Source of the DNA: Microbacterium saccharophilum
GTDB taxonomy: Bacteria; Actinomycetota; Actinomycetes; Actinomycetales; Microbacteriaceae
Assembly (NCBI RefSeq): GCF_007992455.1
Contig: NZ_BKAH01000001.1
Span: 1 to 64,000, forward strand
Length of the DNA stretch: 64,000 nt
Reading direction: 5' to 3'
Every line of letters begins with the position of its first letter. Within the stretch, counting starts at the first letter, position 1. A model generated the notes under the pieces. It ran no database searches. It was not told the DNA's origin and was given only the letters and a program-made list of their open reading frames with translations. Shown one piece after another: positions 46,504 through 55,164 of the stretch. A program made the position numbers and the translations under genes.

Positions 46504-47583
46504 GTGAAGATCCAGCATCCGTTCCGCACCGCGCTCATCGCGACCCTCGGTGTGGGAGTCGGCATCATGCTCATCACGAGCATCACGACCCTGCAGACCG
46601 TGCTGCTGTACGTGGGCACGGCCCTGTTCCTGTCGCTGGGCCTCGACCCGCTCGTGTCGTGGCTCGAGCGGCGTGGCCTCCCCCGGTGGGCGGCGCTGCT
46701 TGTCACCTTCGTGGGGGTGCTCGCGGTCTTCGCGGGGCTCATCCTCATGGTCGTGCCGATCATCGTGGGGCAGATCACACAGCTGGTGACCCAGATCCAG
46801 ACGCTCGTCGAGGATGCCGTGGCCGGCACGTGGGACCCGGTGGACGCCGCGAAGCAGTGGCTGCACGACGCCTTCCCGCTGCTGAACGTGGACCAGGTCT
46901 TCGAATACGTCTCGAACTGGTACGAATCCCTCGACATGGGTGAGATCGGCCAGTCGGTGGGCACGACGGTGCTCGGCATCGGCGGGGGCATCATCGCCGC
47001 GTCGACCGGCGCCATCATCGTCCTCATCCTCACGATCTACTTCACGTCCTCCACGCCGTCGCTCAAGGCCGCCGTCTACCAGCTGGTCCCGGCCTCTAAG
47101 CGGGAGCGGTTCGTGGACCTGTCCGAGCAGATCACCGCGTCGGTGGGCTACTACGTCATGGGGCAGGCATCGCTCGGCATCATCAACGGGATCCTAAGCG
47201 CGATCTTCCTCAGCATCATCGGCGCCCCGTTCCCCGCCGTGCTCGCCGTGATCGCGTTCTTCTTCTCGCTCATCCCGCTCGTCGGAACGCTCACCGGCTC
47301 GGCGATCATCGTCCTGACCTGCCTCATCCCCGGGCTCGGCTCGCCGCTGACGGCGCTCGTCGCGCTCATCTGGTACCTGATCTACATGCAGGTGGAGGCC
47401 TACCTGCTCTCCCCGCGCATCATGAACCGCGCCGTCTCGGTGCCCGGCGCCGTGGTCGTCATCGCGGCCCTCGCGGGCGGTTCGCTGCTCGGGCTCCTGG
47501 GCGCGCTCATCGCGATCCCGGTGGCGGCCAGCATCCTCATCATCTACCGCCAGGTGATCATCCCGCGGCAGAACGAGCTCTGA
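46504..47583 (+). CDS. AI-2E family transporter
   Basis: 359 residues, about seven or eight membrane helices with a long loop at about 90-140. The family features are GLDPLVSWLERRGLPRWAAL, the LTIYFTSSTPSLKAAVYQLVP loop, YYVMGQASLGIINGILSA and LIWYLIYMQVEAYLLSPRIM. Family members export small metabolites or Na+; quorum-signal transport is not established for this branch. GTG start at 46504 with GGAAAGAGGG upstream. TATCCT near 46476 may be the -10. The 162-base gap to the divergent membrane-protein gene holds both promoters. Confidence 0.9.
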   Translation: MKIQHPFRTALIATLGVGVGIMLITSITTLQTVLLYVGTALFLSLGLDPLVSWLERRGLPRWAALLVTFVGVLAVFAGLILMVVPIIVGQITQLVTQIQTLVEDAVAGTWDPVDAAKQWLHDAFPLLNVDQVFEYVSNWYESLDMGEIGQSVGTTVLGIGGGIIAASTGAIIVLILTIYFTSSTPSLKAAVYQLVPASKRERFVDLSEQITASVGYYVMGQASLGIINGILSAIFLSIIGAPFPAVLAVIAFFFSLIPLVGTLTGSAIIVLTCLIPGLGSPLTALVALIWYLIYMQVEAYLLSPRIMNRAVSVPGAVVVIAALAGGSLLGLLGALIAIPVAASILIIYRQVIIPRQNEL

Positions 47584-47597
47584 CCGCCGGTCGGCGG
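47584..47597. terminator. Short hairpin between convergent genes
   Basis: CCGCCG-GT-CGGCGG, a 6-bp stem directly after the AI-2E transporter stop and before the converging hydrolase stop. Short, no T-run. Confidence 0.4.
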
Positions 47598-47604
47598 CCG
47601 CCGC

Positions 47605-48327
47605 TCAGCCGACGACCGCGCCGTGCCACTCGGTGGGCAGCGGCAGGGCGTCCGGGTTCACGGCCGCGACGATCTCCGTCAGCACGCGGCGGGTCTGGGT
47701 CTCCCCCACCCACAGGTGCTTGCCGCCGTCGACGGCGATGACGGTCGCGTGCCCGATGGGCGCGAACCGGCGCCGGGCCTCCTCCGGGCGGAGGTAGTCA
47801 TCGAACTCCGGCACCACGACGATGACGCTCCGCGGGACGCCCTCCCACGCCGCGATGTCCTCGTCGGTCGCGCGGTGCAGCGGCGGGGAGAGCAGGATGA
47901 TGCCCTCCACATCGTGATCGCGGCCGTACTTGAGCGCGAGCTCCGTGCCGAACGACCAGCCGACGAGCCACGGGCGGGGCAGACCGCGCTCGCGGACGAA
48001 GTCCATCGCCGCGGCGACGTCGAACGCCTCGCCGCGTCCGCCGTCGAACGCGCCTTCGCTCGTCCCGCGCGGAGAGCTCGTCCCCCGCGTGTTGAAGCGC
48101 AGCACCGCGAGGTCGGCGAGGGCCGGGAGGCGCCCCGCGGCCTTGCGCAGGACGTGCGAGTCCATGAACCCGCCCGCCGTCGGCAGCGGGTGCAGCGTCA
48201 CGAGCGTCGCGACAGGCTCGGTCTCCGCCGGGAGCGCGAGCTCCCCCACGAGCGTCAGCCCGTCGATGGTCTCGAATGCGATGTCCTCGCGCCGCGCGGG
48301 CAGCAGGACGGGGCCGCGGATCTCCAT
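47605..48327 (-). CDS. Alpha/beta hydrolase
   Basis: 240 residues. LHPLPTAGG forms the oxyanion turn, VGWSFGTELAL holds the nucleophile Ser (GxSxG variant GWSFG), EFDDYLRPEE the Asp and GGKHLWVG the His of the triad. This matches the KANL3/Tex30-like and dienelactone-hydrolase-like soluble hydrolases. Substrate unknown. ATG at 48327 with GGAGGA upstream, one base after the stop of the small zinc-binding gene. Confidence 0.88.
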   Translation of the reverse strand: MEIRGPVLLPARREDIAFETIDGLTLVGELALPAETEPVATLVTLHPLPTAGGFMDSHVLRKAAGRLPALADLAVLRFNTRGTSSPRGTSEGAFDGGRGEAFDVAAAMDFVRERGLPRPWLVGWSFGTELALKYGRDHDVEGIILLSPPLHRATDEDIAAWEGVPRSVIVVVPEFDDYLRPEEARRRFAPIGHATVIAVDGGKHLWVGETQTRRVLTEIVAAVNPDALPLPTEWHGAVVG

Positions 48328-48328
48328 G

Positions 48329-48610
48329 TCAGCTGATCCTCCAGCATGCCGTGTGCCAGTGTCGACGCGCCGCGAGGTCCGCGGCATCGCCCAGCACGCC
48401 GTCGGCGCGCCAGATGACGAGATGTGCGGTGCCGGGCACGACGTCGCGCCCGCAACCCGGGCACGTGTAGGTCTTCTGCGCCTGTGCGGCGGAGACCGGC
48501 TGCACGGTCCACGCCGCGCCACGACGGGTCTCCGTGCGCTTCCAGCCGCTCAGCAGGCGTTCGAGGGAGTCGTCACCGGGTTGCGGGCGACGACGGTTCG
48601 ACCTCGGCAT
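48329..48610 (-). CDS. Small zinc-ribbon-like conserved protein
   Basis: 93 residues. A basic start (MPRSNRRRPQP), then YTCPGCGRDVVPGTAHLVIW, and HWHTACWRIS at the end: Cys-x2-Cys plus His/His/Cys can bind one zinc. Found widely in actinobacteria and often given the empty label 'ATP/GTP-binding protein'. Function unknown. Lies between the lytic transglycosylase-like gene and the hydrolase, with gaps of 4 and 1 bases, so it belongs to one operon with them. Confidence 0.82.
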   Translation of the reverse strand: MPRSNRRRPQPGDDSLERLLSGWKRTETRRGAAWTVQPVSAAQAQKTYTCPGCGRDVVPGTAHLVIWRADGVLGDAADLAARRHWHTACWRIS

Positions 48611-48614
48611 GCGC

Positions 48615-49343
48615 TCAGTACCAGCCGACGCTCTGCGAGTGGCCCCACGCGCCGCACGGGTCGCCGTATCGGCCGGAGATGTACCCGAGGCCCCAGGCGA
48701 TCTGCGTCGCGGGGTTGGTCTCCCAGTCCGCGCCCGCAGACGCCATCTTCTTGCCGGGGAGGGCCTGCGGGATGCCGTACGCACCGCTGGAGGCGTTGTA
48801 GGCGTTCACCCGCCAGCCGGATTCCTTCTTCCACAGCGCCACCAGGCACGCGAACTGGTCGTCGCCCCAGCCGTGGGCGGTGACCATCTCGTAGGCGATC
48901 GCCTGCGCGCTGCCGGGGTCGGGCGAGACGAACGGCGGCGACCAGGTCGACGACGTCGAGGTGCCGGTCCGCTTCTTCGCGGCCTCCGGGGTGGGCGTCG
49001 GGGTGGGCGTCGGCTTCGGCGCGACGTAGACCGTGTAGGTGAGGGCGCCGCGGTTGAGCGTCGTCGCGGTCCCCGCGTCGGCGACGTACGCCTGCGCGTC
49101 CTGGATGGAGCTCGCGTACAGCGACACCGGCTCGATCTCGCTGGCCTCCGCCTGCGAGACCGACGCGCCGACCGGGCCGATGTAGGCCGCGACGAACCCG
49201 GCGACCGCGAGGGCCGCGAAGACCGACAGCACACGGCGACGGCGGGACCAGCGGGCCGATGCCGGAGGCCGGCGGACGACGGGGGTCACCGGCACCGCCA
49301 CCTCTCGGGATGACGCGGGGATCAGCTCGCCTTCGGAAGTCAC
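48615..49343 (-). CDS. Secreted lytic-transglycosylase-like protein
   Basis: 242 residues. Basic N-terminus and one export helix (VLSVFAALAVAGFVAAYIG, about 39-57), a PTPTPTPTP linker near 115, and a C-terminal SLT-like domain: KKESGWRVNAYNASSGAYGIPQALPG with the catalytic-type Glu, and YISGRYGDPCGAWGHSQSVGWY. This is the Microbacteriaceae 'transglycosylase SLT domain / aggregation-promoting factor' type. Acts on peptidoglycan outside the cell. GTG start at 49343; TAGACT nine bases upstream may be its -10. Confidence 0.87.
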   Translation of the reverse strand: MTSEGELIPASSREVAVPVTPVVRRPPASARWSRRRRVLSVFAALAVAGFVAAYIGPVGASVSQAEASEIEPVSLYASSIQDAQAYVADAGTATTLNRGALTYTVYVAPKPTPTPTPTPEAAKKRTGTSTSSTWSPPFVSPDPGSAQAIAYEMVTAHGWGDDQFACLVALWKKESGWRVNAYNASSGAYGIPQALPGKKMASAGADWETNPATQIAWGLGYISGRYGDPCGAWGHSQSVGWY

Positions 49344-49402
49344 AGTGCCGCGAGTCTACCGGCTGGTCCGCGGTCGTGCCATCCGGGCGTCGCGGGACGG
49401 GC

Positions 49403-49981
49403 TCAGCCGACGGCGAGCATGACCTCGACGACGGCGTCCAGCACCGCATCCACCTGGTCCTCGCGGTAGCCCCGCCGCTGCATGCGGAAGGCGACGCTGC
49501 GCACCTGGTCGGCGGTGATGTGCTCACCGGATTCGAGGTAGCCGGCGATCTTGTCGGCGACGACGTCGACCTCGTCGACGCGGTAGCCGTACGTGAGCAG
49601 CCCGACCCGCTCGAAGCGGTGACCGCGCGGGCGGTTGAGCCGGTCGAGGATCTCCTGCCCGAGCCGGCGGGAACGCCCGACCCAGCCGCGCGCCCCCGCG
49701 CGGGACAGCGCGTGCTCCCGCTCCCGCGCGGCGAACGCATCCTCGAGGCGCCCGAGCGCGGCGTCCACCGCGGCGATCTGGTAGCCGTGCTTCACGAGCG
49801 GGAAGCCCACCTGGCGGACGTCGGCCGAGGAGATCCGCGCGTCGTCGTCGTCTTCGAAGGCGGCGCGGGCGACGGCGAGGAATTCGTCGACCGCGGCGAT
49901 GTCGTAGCCCTTGAATCGGCCGGTCGCGAGCGGGAAGGGCGTCGACTCCGTGGTCGTGCCGGTCGGGATTTCGGAGGTCAT
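49403..49981 (-). CDS. DivIVA-domain repeat protein
   Basis: 192 residues. Three short DivIVA-like units are visible, each a 'G-Y/F-x-x-x-x-V-D' motif: FKGYDIAAVDEFL, KHGYQIAAVDAAL and TYGYRVDEVDVVADKI, then RRGYREDQVDAVLDAV. Such modules are predicted to bind curved membrane or polar growth machinery, but this form lacks the long coiled coil of true DivIVA/Wag31. Downstream of cdsA with a 4-base overlap, hence possibly linked to envelope growth. Confidence 0.82.
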   Translation of the reverse strand: MTSEIPTGTTTESTPFPLATGRFKGYDIAAVDEFLAVARAAFEDDDDARISSADVRQVGFPLVKHGYQIAAVDAALGRLEDAFAAREREHALSRAGARGWVGRSRRLGQEILDRLNRPRGHRFERVGLLTYGYRVDEVDVVADKIAGYLESGEHITADQVRSVAFRMQRRGYREDQVDAVLDAVVEVMLAVG

Positions 49982-50994
49982 GCGCTCACCAGGGGGAAGA
50001 AGAGGAAGTACATCGCCAGCGCCGTGATCGTCGACGGCAGGATGGAGTCGAGCCGGTCGAGCACGCCGCCGTGCCCGGGCAGCCACGAGCTCATGTCCTT
50101 GATGCCGAGGTCCCGCTTGATCATCGATTCGCCGAGATCGCCGACGGTGGCCGAGCCGAGCACGACGAAGCCGAAGACGATCCCGACCCAGAACGGGACG
50201 TGCAGGAGGAAGATCCCCATCAGCACGGCGGCGGCCACGGCAGCGAGGGCGGCGCCCGCGAAACCCTCCCACGTCTTCTTGGGGCTGATGAGGGGCGCCA
50301 TGGGATGCCGGCCGAAGGCGAGTCCGCTCGCGTAGGCGCCGGTGTCCGCGGCGACGACCGTCGCGATCATCGTGAGGACCCACAGCTCGCCCTGCTCCTG
50401 ACGGAGGAGCACGAGGCAGAGGCTCCCGAGGAACGGGACGTAGAGCGGCAGCAGGCCGGCGACGAGCGCGTCCGAGACGACCTCGCCGTAGCGCCGGCCG
50501 TCCCCCGTCGCCATCTGGGCCATGAGCCGCCACACGACGAGGGTGGCGACGACGGCGAAGGTGATGACCCAGTGCGTCCAGTGGCCGGTGAAGTAGGCGG
50601 CGAGCAGGATCGCGGTGCCCGCGAGCAGCTGCACCACGAGGTCCACGCGACGCCCCGCCGTCTGCAGCGCGCGGGAGAACTCGAACAGGCCGAGGAGGCA
50701 CACCGGGATCGCGAAGAGGAGGAAGATCCACTTCACGAACAGCAGCGCGCCGATCACGACGGCGCCGATCGCGATGCCGATGATCGTCGCCAGCAGCAGG
50801 TTCCGACCGGTCCGCTCGTTGATCCGCTCGTTGGCCTGCTCGAAATCGGTGCGGGCCTTCTCGATCTGCAGTTCGAATTCCGAGCGCGCCGCACGCACAT
50901 GCTGCTGGAACGACGCAGGATCGACGGCGCGACGCGCGGCGCGCGACGTCGGCATCCGCTCGTCCGGCGCCGGGTCGCCGGATGACTCGGTCAT
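49978..50994 (-). CDS. cdsA: Phosphatidate cytidylyltransferase
   Basis: 338 residues. Makes CDP-diacylglycerol from phosphatidate and CTP, the entry to phospholipid synthesis. Long soluble N-terminal part (about 70 residues) with a helical segment, then roughly eight TM helices. The CDP-DAG signature is near the C-terminus: SMIKRDLGIKDMSSWLPGHGGVLDRLDS. Six bases after frr, so part of the rpsB-to-cdsA block in the usual actinobacterial order. Confidence 0.95.
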   Translation of the reverse strand: MTESSGDPAPDERMPTSRAARRAVDPASFQQHVRAARSEFELQIEKARTDFEQANERINERTGRNLLLATIIGIAIGAVVIGALLFVKWIFLLFAIPVCLLGLFEFSRALQTAGRRVDLVVQLLAGTAILLAAYFTGHWTHWVITFAVVATLVVWRLMAQMATGDGRRYGEVVSDALVAGLLPLYVPFLGSLCLVLLRQEQGELWVLTMIATVVAADTGAYASGLAFGRHPMAPLISPKKTWEGFAGAALAAVAAAVLMGIFLLHVPFWVGIVFGFVVLGSATVGDLGESMIKRDLGIKDMSSWLPGHGGVLDRLDSILPSTITALAMYFLFFPLVSA

Positions 50995-51000
50995 GGGTGG

Positions 51001-51555
51001 TCAGACCTCGAGGAGTTCGGCTTCTTTGCGCTTGAGAGCCTCGTCGATGGCGTCCACGCGGGCGCGGGTGAGGGCATCGAGCTCCTTCTCCGCGCGCACG
51101 AGGTCGTCCTCGCCGACATCGCTCTTCAGCGCGTCGAGGTCGTCCTTGCCCTTGCGGCGGATGCCGCGCAGGTGCACCTTCGCGTCCTCGCCCTTCGTGC
51201 GGACGAGCTTGACGTACTCCTTGCGGCGCTCCTGCGTCAGCTCCGGGAGCGTCACCCGCACGATGTTGCCGTCATTCGTGGGATTCGCGCCCAGGTTCGG
51301 GGTGTCGCGGATCGCCTGCTCGATCGCCTTGAGGGCGGACTTGTCGTACGGGGTCACGATGATCGTGCGTGCCTCGGGATTGTTCAGGGAGGCGAGCTGC
51401 GCGAGCGGGGTGGGCGAGCCGTAGTAGTCCACGAGGATCTTCTGGAACATCTGCGGGTTGGCGCGGCCCGTGCGGACGGTGGCGAAGTCCTCCTTCGCCG
51501 CCTCCACGGCACGGTCCATGCGCGCTGTCGTGTCGGCCAGGATGTCGGCGATCAC
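51001..51555 (-). CDS. frr: Ribosome recycling factor
   Basis: 184 residues. With EF-G it splits the post-termination ribosome. Three-helix bundle with [14 protein letters not shown], the beta domain [16 protein letters not shown], and [24 protein letters not shown]. The GTG at 51555 is chosen (family start MIADIL) with GGAG five bases upstream; the GTG two codons earlier (51561) overlaps that site. Confidence 0.96.
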   Translation of the reverse strand: MIADILADTTARMDRAVEAAKEDFATVRTGRANPQMFQKILVDYYGSPTPLAQLASLNNPEARTIIVTPYDKSALKAIEQAIRDTPNLGANPTNDGNIVRVTLPELTQERRKEYVKLVRTKGEDAKVHLRGIRRKGKDDLDALKSDVGEDDLVRAEKELDALTRARVDAIDEALKRKEAELLEV

Positions 51556-51609
51556 GGTCACTCCATTCGTCGGTACGTCGGATCAAGTCTAGTGCGGCGG
51601 GCCTCGGGC

Positions 51610-52329
51610 TCAGACGGTGACGAGCGTGCCGATCCGCTCCCCGAGGAGGGCGCGGGTGACGTTGCCGGCCGGCTCCATCCCGAACACGCGCATGTCGATC
51701 CCGTTGTCCATGCAGAGGCTGAACGCCGTCGAATCGACGACCTTGAGGCCGCGCTGCAGCGCATCGCGGTAGGTGATCTCGTCGATGCGGCTCGCCGTGG
51801 CATCCGTCTTCGGGTCGGCGGTGTACACGCCGTCGACGCCGTTCTTGGCGACCAGGACCTCGTCGGCGCCGATCTCGAGGGCGCGCTGGGCGGCCACGGT
51901 GTCGGTGGAGAAGTACGGCAGCCCGGCGCCGGCGCCGAAGATGACGACGCGGCCCTTCTCCATGTGCCGCTCGGCGCGGCGCGGAATGTAGGGTTCGGCG
52001 ACCTGGGTCATCGCGATGGCGGACTGCACGCGGGTCGCGGCGCCCGCCTGCTCGAGGAAGTCCTGCAGGGCGAGCGCGTTCATGACGGTGCCGAGCATGC
52101 CCATGTAGTCGGCGCGCCCACGGTCCATGCCGCGCTGGCTGAGCTCGGCGCCGCGGAAGAAGTTGCCGCCGCCGACCACGATGGAGATCTCCACGCGGTC
52201 CACGGCCGCCGCGATCTCACGCGCGATCTGACCGACCACATCCGGGTTCACTCCGAGCTGGCCACCCCCGAACGCCTCGCCGGACAGTTTCAGGAGGACG
52301 CGTCGGCGTCCGGTGTTCTCATCGATCAC
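51610..52329 (-). CDS. pyrH: UMP kinase
   Basis: 239 residues, amino-acid-kinase fold. Phosphorylates UMP to [47 protein letters not shown] and [14 protein letters not shown] are all canonical. GTG at 52329 with GAGAGGAA upstream. Separated from tsf by a strong terminator, so pyrH-frr-cdsA is probably a separate transcript. Confidence 0.96.
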   Translation of the reverse strand: MIDENTGRRRVLLKLSGEAFGGGQLGVNPDVVGQIAREIAAAVDRVEISIVVGGGNFFRGAELSQRGMDRGRADYMGMLGTVMNALALQDFLEQAGAATRVQSAIAMTQVAEPYIPRRAERHMEKGRVVIFGAGAGLPYFSTDTVAAQRALEIGADEVLVAKNGVDGVYTADPKTDATASRIDEITYRDALQRGLKVVDSTAFSLCMDNGIDMRVFGMEPAGNVTRALLGERIGTLVTV

Positions 52330-52381
52330 AGGGGTGGGTTCCTCTCGTCGCGTGTGCAGACTATCGAATGGCGGGCATGGA

Positions 52382-52413
52382 AAAGGGCCCGCATCCGGAG
52401 ATGCGGGCCCTTT
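52382..52413 (-). terminator. Rho-independent terminator after rpsB-tsf
   Basis: GGGCCCGCATC pairs perfectly across a CGGA loop, extended by A-T pairs to 14 bp. On the minus strand it ends in TTTT. This is the best intrinsic terminator in the window; the tsf stop is seven bases before it. Confidence 0.9.
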
Positions 52414-52419
52414 CCACGA

Positions 52420-53247
52420 CTACGCGCCGACCTTGAAGCGGGCGAAGCCGGTGACGGTGATGCCGGCGTCCTGCGCGACCTTCGCGACGGACAGCTTGTT
52501 GTCCTTCGCGTAGTCCTGGTCGAGCAGGGCGACCTGCTTGAAGAACGCGTTGACGCGACCTTCGACGATCTTCGGCAGGGCCGCCTCGGGCTTGCCCTCG
52601 TTGCGGGAGATCTCGGTGACGATCTCGCGCTCCTTCTCCACGTCGGCCTCGGGGACCTCGTCGCGGGACAGGTAGGAGGGGTTCGCGAAGGAGATGTGCT
52701 GCGCGATGGAGCGAGCCGTCTCGGCGTCGGCACCCGTGTAGGCGACCACGACGCCGACCTGCGGGGGCAGGTCCTTGCTCGTCTTGTGCAGGTACACCTG
52801 GAACGCGTCGCCGGTGAGCGTCCGGACGCGCCGCAGCTCGACCTTCTCGCCGATGATGGCGGCCTCGTCGGAGATGAGCTGCTCGACCGTCTGACCGTTC
52901 GCGTCGGCGGCGAGGGCGGCCTCGGCCGAGTCGGCGCCGGCAGCGGCAGCTGCGGCGAGCACCTTGTCGGCGAGGGCGATGAAGCGGTCGTTCTTGGCGA
53001 CGAAGTCGGTCTCGCAGGCGAGCTCGATCATCGTGACCGCGCCGTTCTGCTCGGTCGCGGCGACGAGGCCTTCGCTCGTGGAGCGGTCGGCGCGCTTCGC
53101 GTTGCCCTTCGCGCCCTTGAGGCGCAGGATCTCGACGGCCTTCTCGAGGTCGCCGTCGGCCTCTTCGAGCGCCTTCTTCGTGTCGACCATGCCCGTGCCG
53201 AGCTGCTCGCGCAGCGCCTTGATGTCGGCGATGGTGAAGTTTGCCAT
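52420..53247 (-). CDS. tsf: Translation elongation factor Ts
   Basis: 275 residues. Nucleotide exchange factor of EF-Tu. UBA-like N-terminus IKALREQLGTGMVDTKKALEEA, the EF-Tu-binding TDFVAKND, and two core subdomains. ATG at 53247 with AAGGAG upstream. Follows rpsB, from which a hairpin separates it. Confidence 0.97.
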   Translation of the reverse strand: MANFTIADIKALREQLGTGMVDTKKALEEADGDLEKAVEILRLKGAKGNAKRADRSTSEGLVAATEQNGAVTMIELACETDFVAKNDRFIALADKVLAAAAAAGADSAEAALAADANGQTVEQLISDEAAIIGEKVELRRVRTLTGDAFQVYLHKTSKDLPPQVGVVVAYTGADAETARSIAQHISFANPSYLSRDEVPEADVEKEREIVTEISRNEGKPEAALPKIVEGRVNAFFKQVALLDQDYAKDNKLSVAKVAQDAGITVTGFARFKVGA

Positions 53248-53278
53248 GGGTGGTGGCTCCTTGGTTCGTGGTGTGGGA

Positions 53279-53309
53279 GCCCCGGCGGGCGGGTCACGCC
53301 CGCCGGGGC
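53279..53309 (-). promoter_or_regulatory. 13-bp hairpin between rpsB and tsf
   Basis: GCCCCGGCGGGCG pairs perfectly across a 5-base loop, seven bases after the rpsB stop. There is no T-run, so it is more likely a partial terminator or mRNA-stability element that sets the S2:EF-Ts ratio than a full stop. Confidence 0.55.
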
Positions 53310-53315
53310 GACGAC

Positions 53316-54218
53316 TTACTCGGCTGCGGGGGCCTCGTCGGCAGCGGCCTCGGCCGGAGCCTCGGTCTCGGCAGCATCGGCCGGAGCCTCGGTCTCGGGG
53401 GCCTCGGCCGGAGCCTCGGTCTCGGCGGCAGGCGCCTCGGCAGCGGCCTCGGCCGGAGCGGACTCGAGGAGCTCGCGCTCCCAGTCGGCCAGCGGCTCAG
53501 CGGCCTCGGCGGACTCGTCGGTGGGCTGGTGGCGCTGGATGAGGCCCTCGGCGGCGGCGTCGGCGATGATGCGGGTGAGCAGGCCCACCGAGCGGATCGC
53601 GTCGTCGTTGCCGGGGATCGGGTACTGGAACTCGTCCGGGTCGGCGTTCGTGTCGAGGATGCCGATCACGGGGATGCCGAGCTTCTTGGCCTCGTCGATG
53701 GCGAGGTGCTCGCGCTTGGCGTCGACGACCCACATGGCCGACGGCGTCTTCTGGAGGTTGCGGATGCCGCCGAGCGACTTGTGCAGCTTGTCCAGCTCGC
53801 GCTTCTTGAGCAGCAGCTCCTTCTTCGTGAAGCCGCTCTCGGAGGGGTTCTCGAAGTCGAGCTCCTCGAGCTCCTTCATGCGCGCGAGGCGCTTGCTGAC
53901 GGTGGAGAAGTTGGTGAGGAGGCCACCGAGCCAGCGCTGGTTGACGTAGGGCTGGCCGACGCGGGTCGCCTGCTCGGCGATGACTTCCTGGGCCTGCTTC
54001 TTCGTGCCGACGAAGAGGATGGTGCCGCCGTGCGCGACCGTCTCCTTGACGTACTCGTAGGCCTGGTCGATGTAGGCCAGCGACTGCTGCAGGTCGATGA
54101 TGTGGATGCCGGAGCGCTCGGTGAGGATGAAGCGCTTGACTTTCGGGTTCCACCGGCGGGTCTGGTGCCCGAAGTGGACGCCGCTGTCGAGCAGCTGGCG
54201 AATGGTGACGACGGCCAT
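53316..54218 (-). CDS. rpsB: 30S ribosomal protein S2
   Basis: 300 residues. [62 protein letters not shown] and [25 protein letters not shown] are the family core. The C-terminus after about residue 240 is an acidic Ala/Glu/Pro tail with tandem repeats, longer than in most bacteria. Start ATG at 54218 with AGGAGAA upstream; it heads the rpsB-tsf transcript. Confidence 0.97.
   Translation of the reverse strand: MAVVTIRQLLDSGVHFGHQTRRWNPKVKRFILTERSGIHIIDLQQSLAYIDQAYEYVKETVAHGGTILFVGTKKQAQEVIAEQATRVGQPYVNQRWLGGLLTNFSTVSKRLARMKELEELDFENPSESGFTKKELLLKKRELDKLHKSLGGIRNLQKTPSAMWVVDAKREHLAIDEAKKLGIPVIGILDTNADPDEFQYPIPGNDDAIRSVGLLTRIIADAAAEGLIQRHQPTDESAEAAEPLADWERELLESAPAEAAAEAPAAETEAPAEAPETEAPADAAETEAPAEAAADEAPAAE
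53319..53423 (-). repeat. 27-bp tandem repeat in the rpsB 3' end
   Basis: The last 35 residues are four units of nine: [35 protein letters not shown]. The DNA repeats too (recurring GCCTCGGTCTCGG blocks), so copy number can change by slippage in frame. Confidence 0.85.
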
Positions 54219-54461
54219 GGCCGTTCTCCTGTTCTGGCGCGCGGGCGCGCCCTGTTTCGGTTGTTCTCGCCGGACCGGAAGGTCGGCGGGCCTGGTGCCC
54301 GGCGCACACCCGCTCGTCCGCCGGAGCGGTGCGAGACCTGGGGTGTGGGATGCCACGCCGCGACGGTCCTTGCGGATCGCCGCACGCGCTGTGGGCACGC
54401 GGAGTCACCCCGACAAGCGAGGTGCGTCGTTCAGTGTATCAGTCACGCCGCTTCCTGCCCC
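54219..54461 (-). promoter_or_regulatory. rpsB promoter and long leader
   Basis: TGATACACT (extended -10, TACACT at 54433-54438) gives a predicted leader of about 210 bases before the rpsB ATG. I see no conventional -35. Long leaders before rpsB often bind S2 for autoregulation; no known motif can be confirmed by eye. The remainder of the gap up to the M23 gene at 54540 holds nothing else I can name. Confidence 0.45.
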
Positions 54462-54539
54462 GCAGAGCGGGGCGTCCGCTCGTCCACCGATCATCGCCGC
54501 GGGATCCGCCCGGAGCGGCGGCCGGAGCAGGCTCCCGGC

Positions 54540-55085
54540 ATGACCTTCTCGGCCCGTGCCGCAGCGGCCGCCGTCGCCGTCCTCCTGGCCGTGGGACCCG
54601 GCGCGGTCCCGCCCGCCGTCGCGGGAGGCGCCGAGACCTCCGCGCCGCCGGAGCGCGGCGCCGCGGAGGCCGCGCGACTGGCCGCCTGGCGCTGGCCGTT
54701 GGACTCCTTCCGCATCACCCATCCCTACGCGGCCCCGGCGCACCGGTATGGCCCCGGCCATCGCGGGATCGATCTGGAGTCGGCGGGCGAGGACATGGTC
54801 CGCTCCCCCGCCGCGGGCGTCGTCGCGTTCGCGGGGCCCGTCGCGGGGCGTGGCGTCGTGACGATCGACCACGGGGGCGGCCTCGTCACGACCCTGGAAC
54901 CCGTGTCGGGGATGCCGGTGCCGGGCACGCGGGTCGCCGCCGGCGACCCGGTCGGGTCGATCGGGCACGGCGGGCACGCCGCCCCCGGCGCCGTGCACTT
55001 CGGGGTGCGGGAGCATGGCGAGTACATCAACCCCATGCTGCTCCTGGGCGACCTGCCGCGGGCGATCCTGCTCCCCTGCTGCTGA
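54540..55085 (+). CDS. Secreted M23-type (LytM) peptidase-like protein
   Basis: 181 residues. Signal peptide (hydrophobic 7-29, Ala-rich cleavage region), then an M23 domain: HRYGPGHRGIDLES with zinc ligands His74 and Asp78, and GAVHFGVREHGEYINPMLLL with His153. The usual HxH has Ala151 in the first position, so one catalytic histidine is missing; the same degeneracy occurs in actinobacterial relatives I recall (VHWGVR type). It may bind peptidoglycan or regulate other hydrolases. Alone on the plus strand inside the minus-strand block. Confidence 0.85.
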   Translation: MTFSARAAAAAVAVLLAVGPGAVPPAVAGGAETSAPPERGAAEAARLAAWRWPLDSFRITHPYAAPAHRYGPGHRGIDLESAGEDMVRSPAAGVVAFAGPVAGRGVVTIDHGGGLVTTLEPVSGMPVPGTRVAAGDPVGSIGHGGHAAPGAVHFGVREHGEYINPMLLLGDLPRAILLPCC

Positions 55086-55164
55086 CGTGGCCGATCGGTC
55101 CGCCCGGTGCGGTTGCGCGGCGCGCTCTGCTCTCGACGGAGCCCGCGCCCGCACCGGACGCACG

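Noticed and set aside
48960..49020. Short repeats encoding PTPTPTPTP in the transglycosylase-like gene, considered as a CRISPR-like or minisatellite array
   Set aside because: It is a common secreted-protein linker; unit is only six bases, without spacers.
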